From NCBI RefSeq assembly GCF_030815855.1, contig NZ_JAUSXG010000001.1:3100001-3164000 (forward strand): a DNA stretch of 64,000 bases, in the 5' to 3' direction. Below the pieces are notes generated by a model. It was not told where the DNA came from. It was given only the letters and a program-made list of their open reading frames with translations, and made no database searches. Shown piece by piece: positions 63,931 through 64,000 of this stretch (its first letter is position 1; each line of letters opens with the position of its first letter). Both the position numbers and the translations under genes were made by a program. Source of the DNA: Variovorax paradoxus (GTDB taxonomy: Bacteria; Pseudomonadota; Gammaproteobacteria; Burkholderiales; Burkholderiaceae_C).

Positions 63931-64000
63931 CAGTGCAGGAACGAACAGCTCAGCCCGCGTCGAAGCTCGCGGGGCTGGGCGCCTTCATCGTGAGCTTGCG
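63931..64000. other. Edge sequence after the manganese catalase gene
   Basis: Only 70 bases remain. A possible GTG start at 63933 would read on the plus strand as VQERTAQPASKLAG..., and the same bases on the minus strand end a frame with a TGA at 63950-63952. Both have a high-GC third position. I cannot decide between them; neither is called. Confidence 0.3.

Overview
The window is about 64 kb of GC-rich, densely coded chromosome from a beta-proteobacterium. A Comamonadaceae member, most likely Variovorax-like, fits best. This is inferred from gene content (GlgE/TreYZ/TreS locus, a Bug-type solute receptor, lactate-permease operon, manganese catalase/YciE stress genes) and codon use; no rRNA or other taxonomic marker is present. 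I see no tRNA, rRNA, CRISPR or prophage.

Layout. 42-4523 (-): secreted RHS/YD-repeat protein with a variable C-terminal tip. 4813-22033 (-): seven-gene trehalose/alpha-glucan operon, glgB, glgE, treS-maltokinase, a mechanosensitive-channel-like gene, glgX, treZ and a malQ-treY fusion. It can interconvert trehalose, maltose, maltose-1-phosphate and branched alpha-glucan: TreS-maltokinase feeds GlgE and GlgB for synthesis, and GlgX, MalQ, TreY and TreZ return glucan to trehalose. 22226-26676: stress island with two small unknown genes (-), a candidate heat-shock promoter, two Hsp20 genes, a phosphoribosyltransferase and an erythromycin-esterase-like gene (+). 26730-32323 (-): five-gene catabolic/transport operon (TPP enzyme, Bug receptor, NIPSNAP protein, lactate-permease-type transporter, SDR). 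Its upstream side is separated from an AraC-type regulator (34946-35836) by an IS5-family element that was itself split by an IS3-family element; both target duplications are still readable.

35916-39248: divergent pair of GH13 enzymes, a second alpha-glucan/trehalose locus. 39365-45315: apparent cyclic-di-GMP group (PAS-GGDEF protein, GspE/PilB-type ATPase with an MshEN-like N-terminus, EAL protein). 45340-48886: AP2-like protein, exonuclease III, a small basic protein and a NUDIX protein with a metal-site-less beta-lactamase-like tail. 48889-49190: inverted pair of ~80 bp repeats. 49241-53371 (-): CheB-CheR-PAS-histidine kinase-receiver fusion. 53605-53692: 7-bp tandem repeat just before a DUF1264-type lipoprotein. 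54620-57155: pyruvyl-transferase-like and F420-hydrogenase-beta-like pair of the kind seen with surface polysaccharides. 57178-60793: DnaJ-zinc-finger-like small protein, DUF2244 membrane protein, isolated cytochrome oxidase subunit I and a SIR2-domain protein. 60811-63930: small stress proteins, a (GCCTT)19 tract in front of a degenerate receiver protein, a KGG-type protein, a YciE-like ferritin-fold protein and manganese catalase.

Themes are compatible-solute and carbon storage, stress protection and signalling, with signs of genome plasticity (nested IS, two tandem-repeat tracts, RHS tip). Functions are assigned from recognised motifs only; no database search was run.
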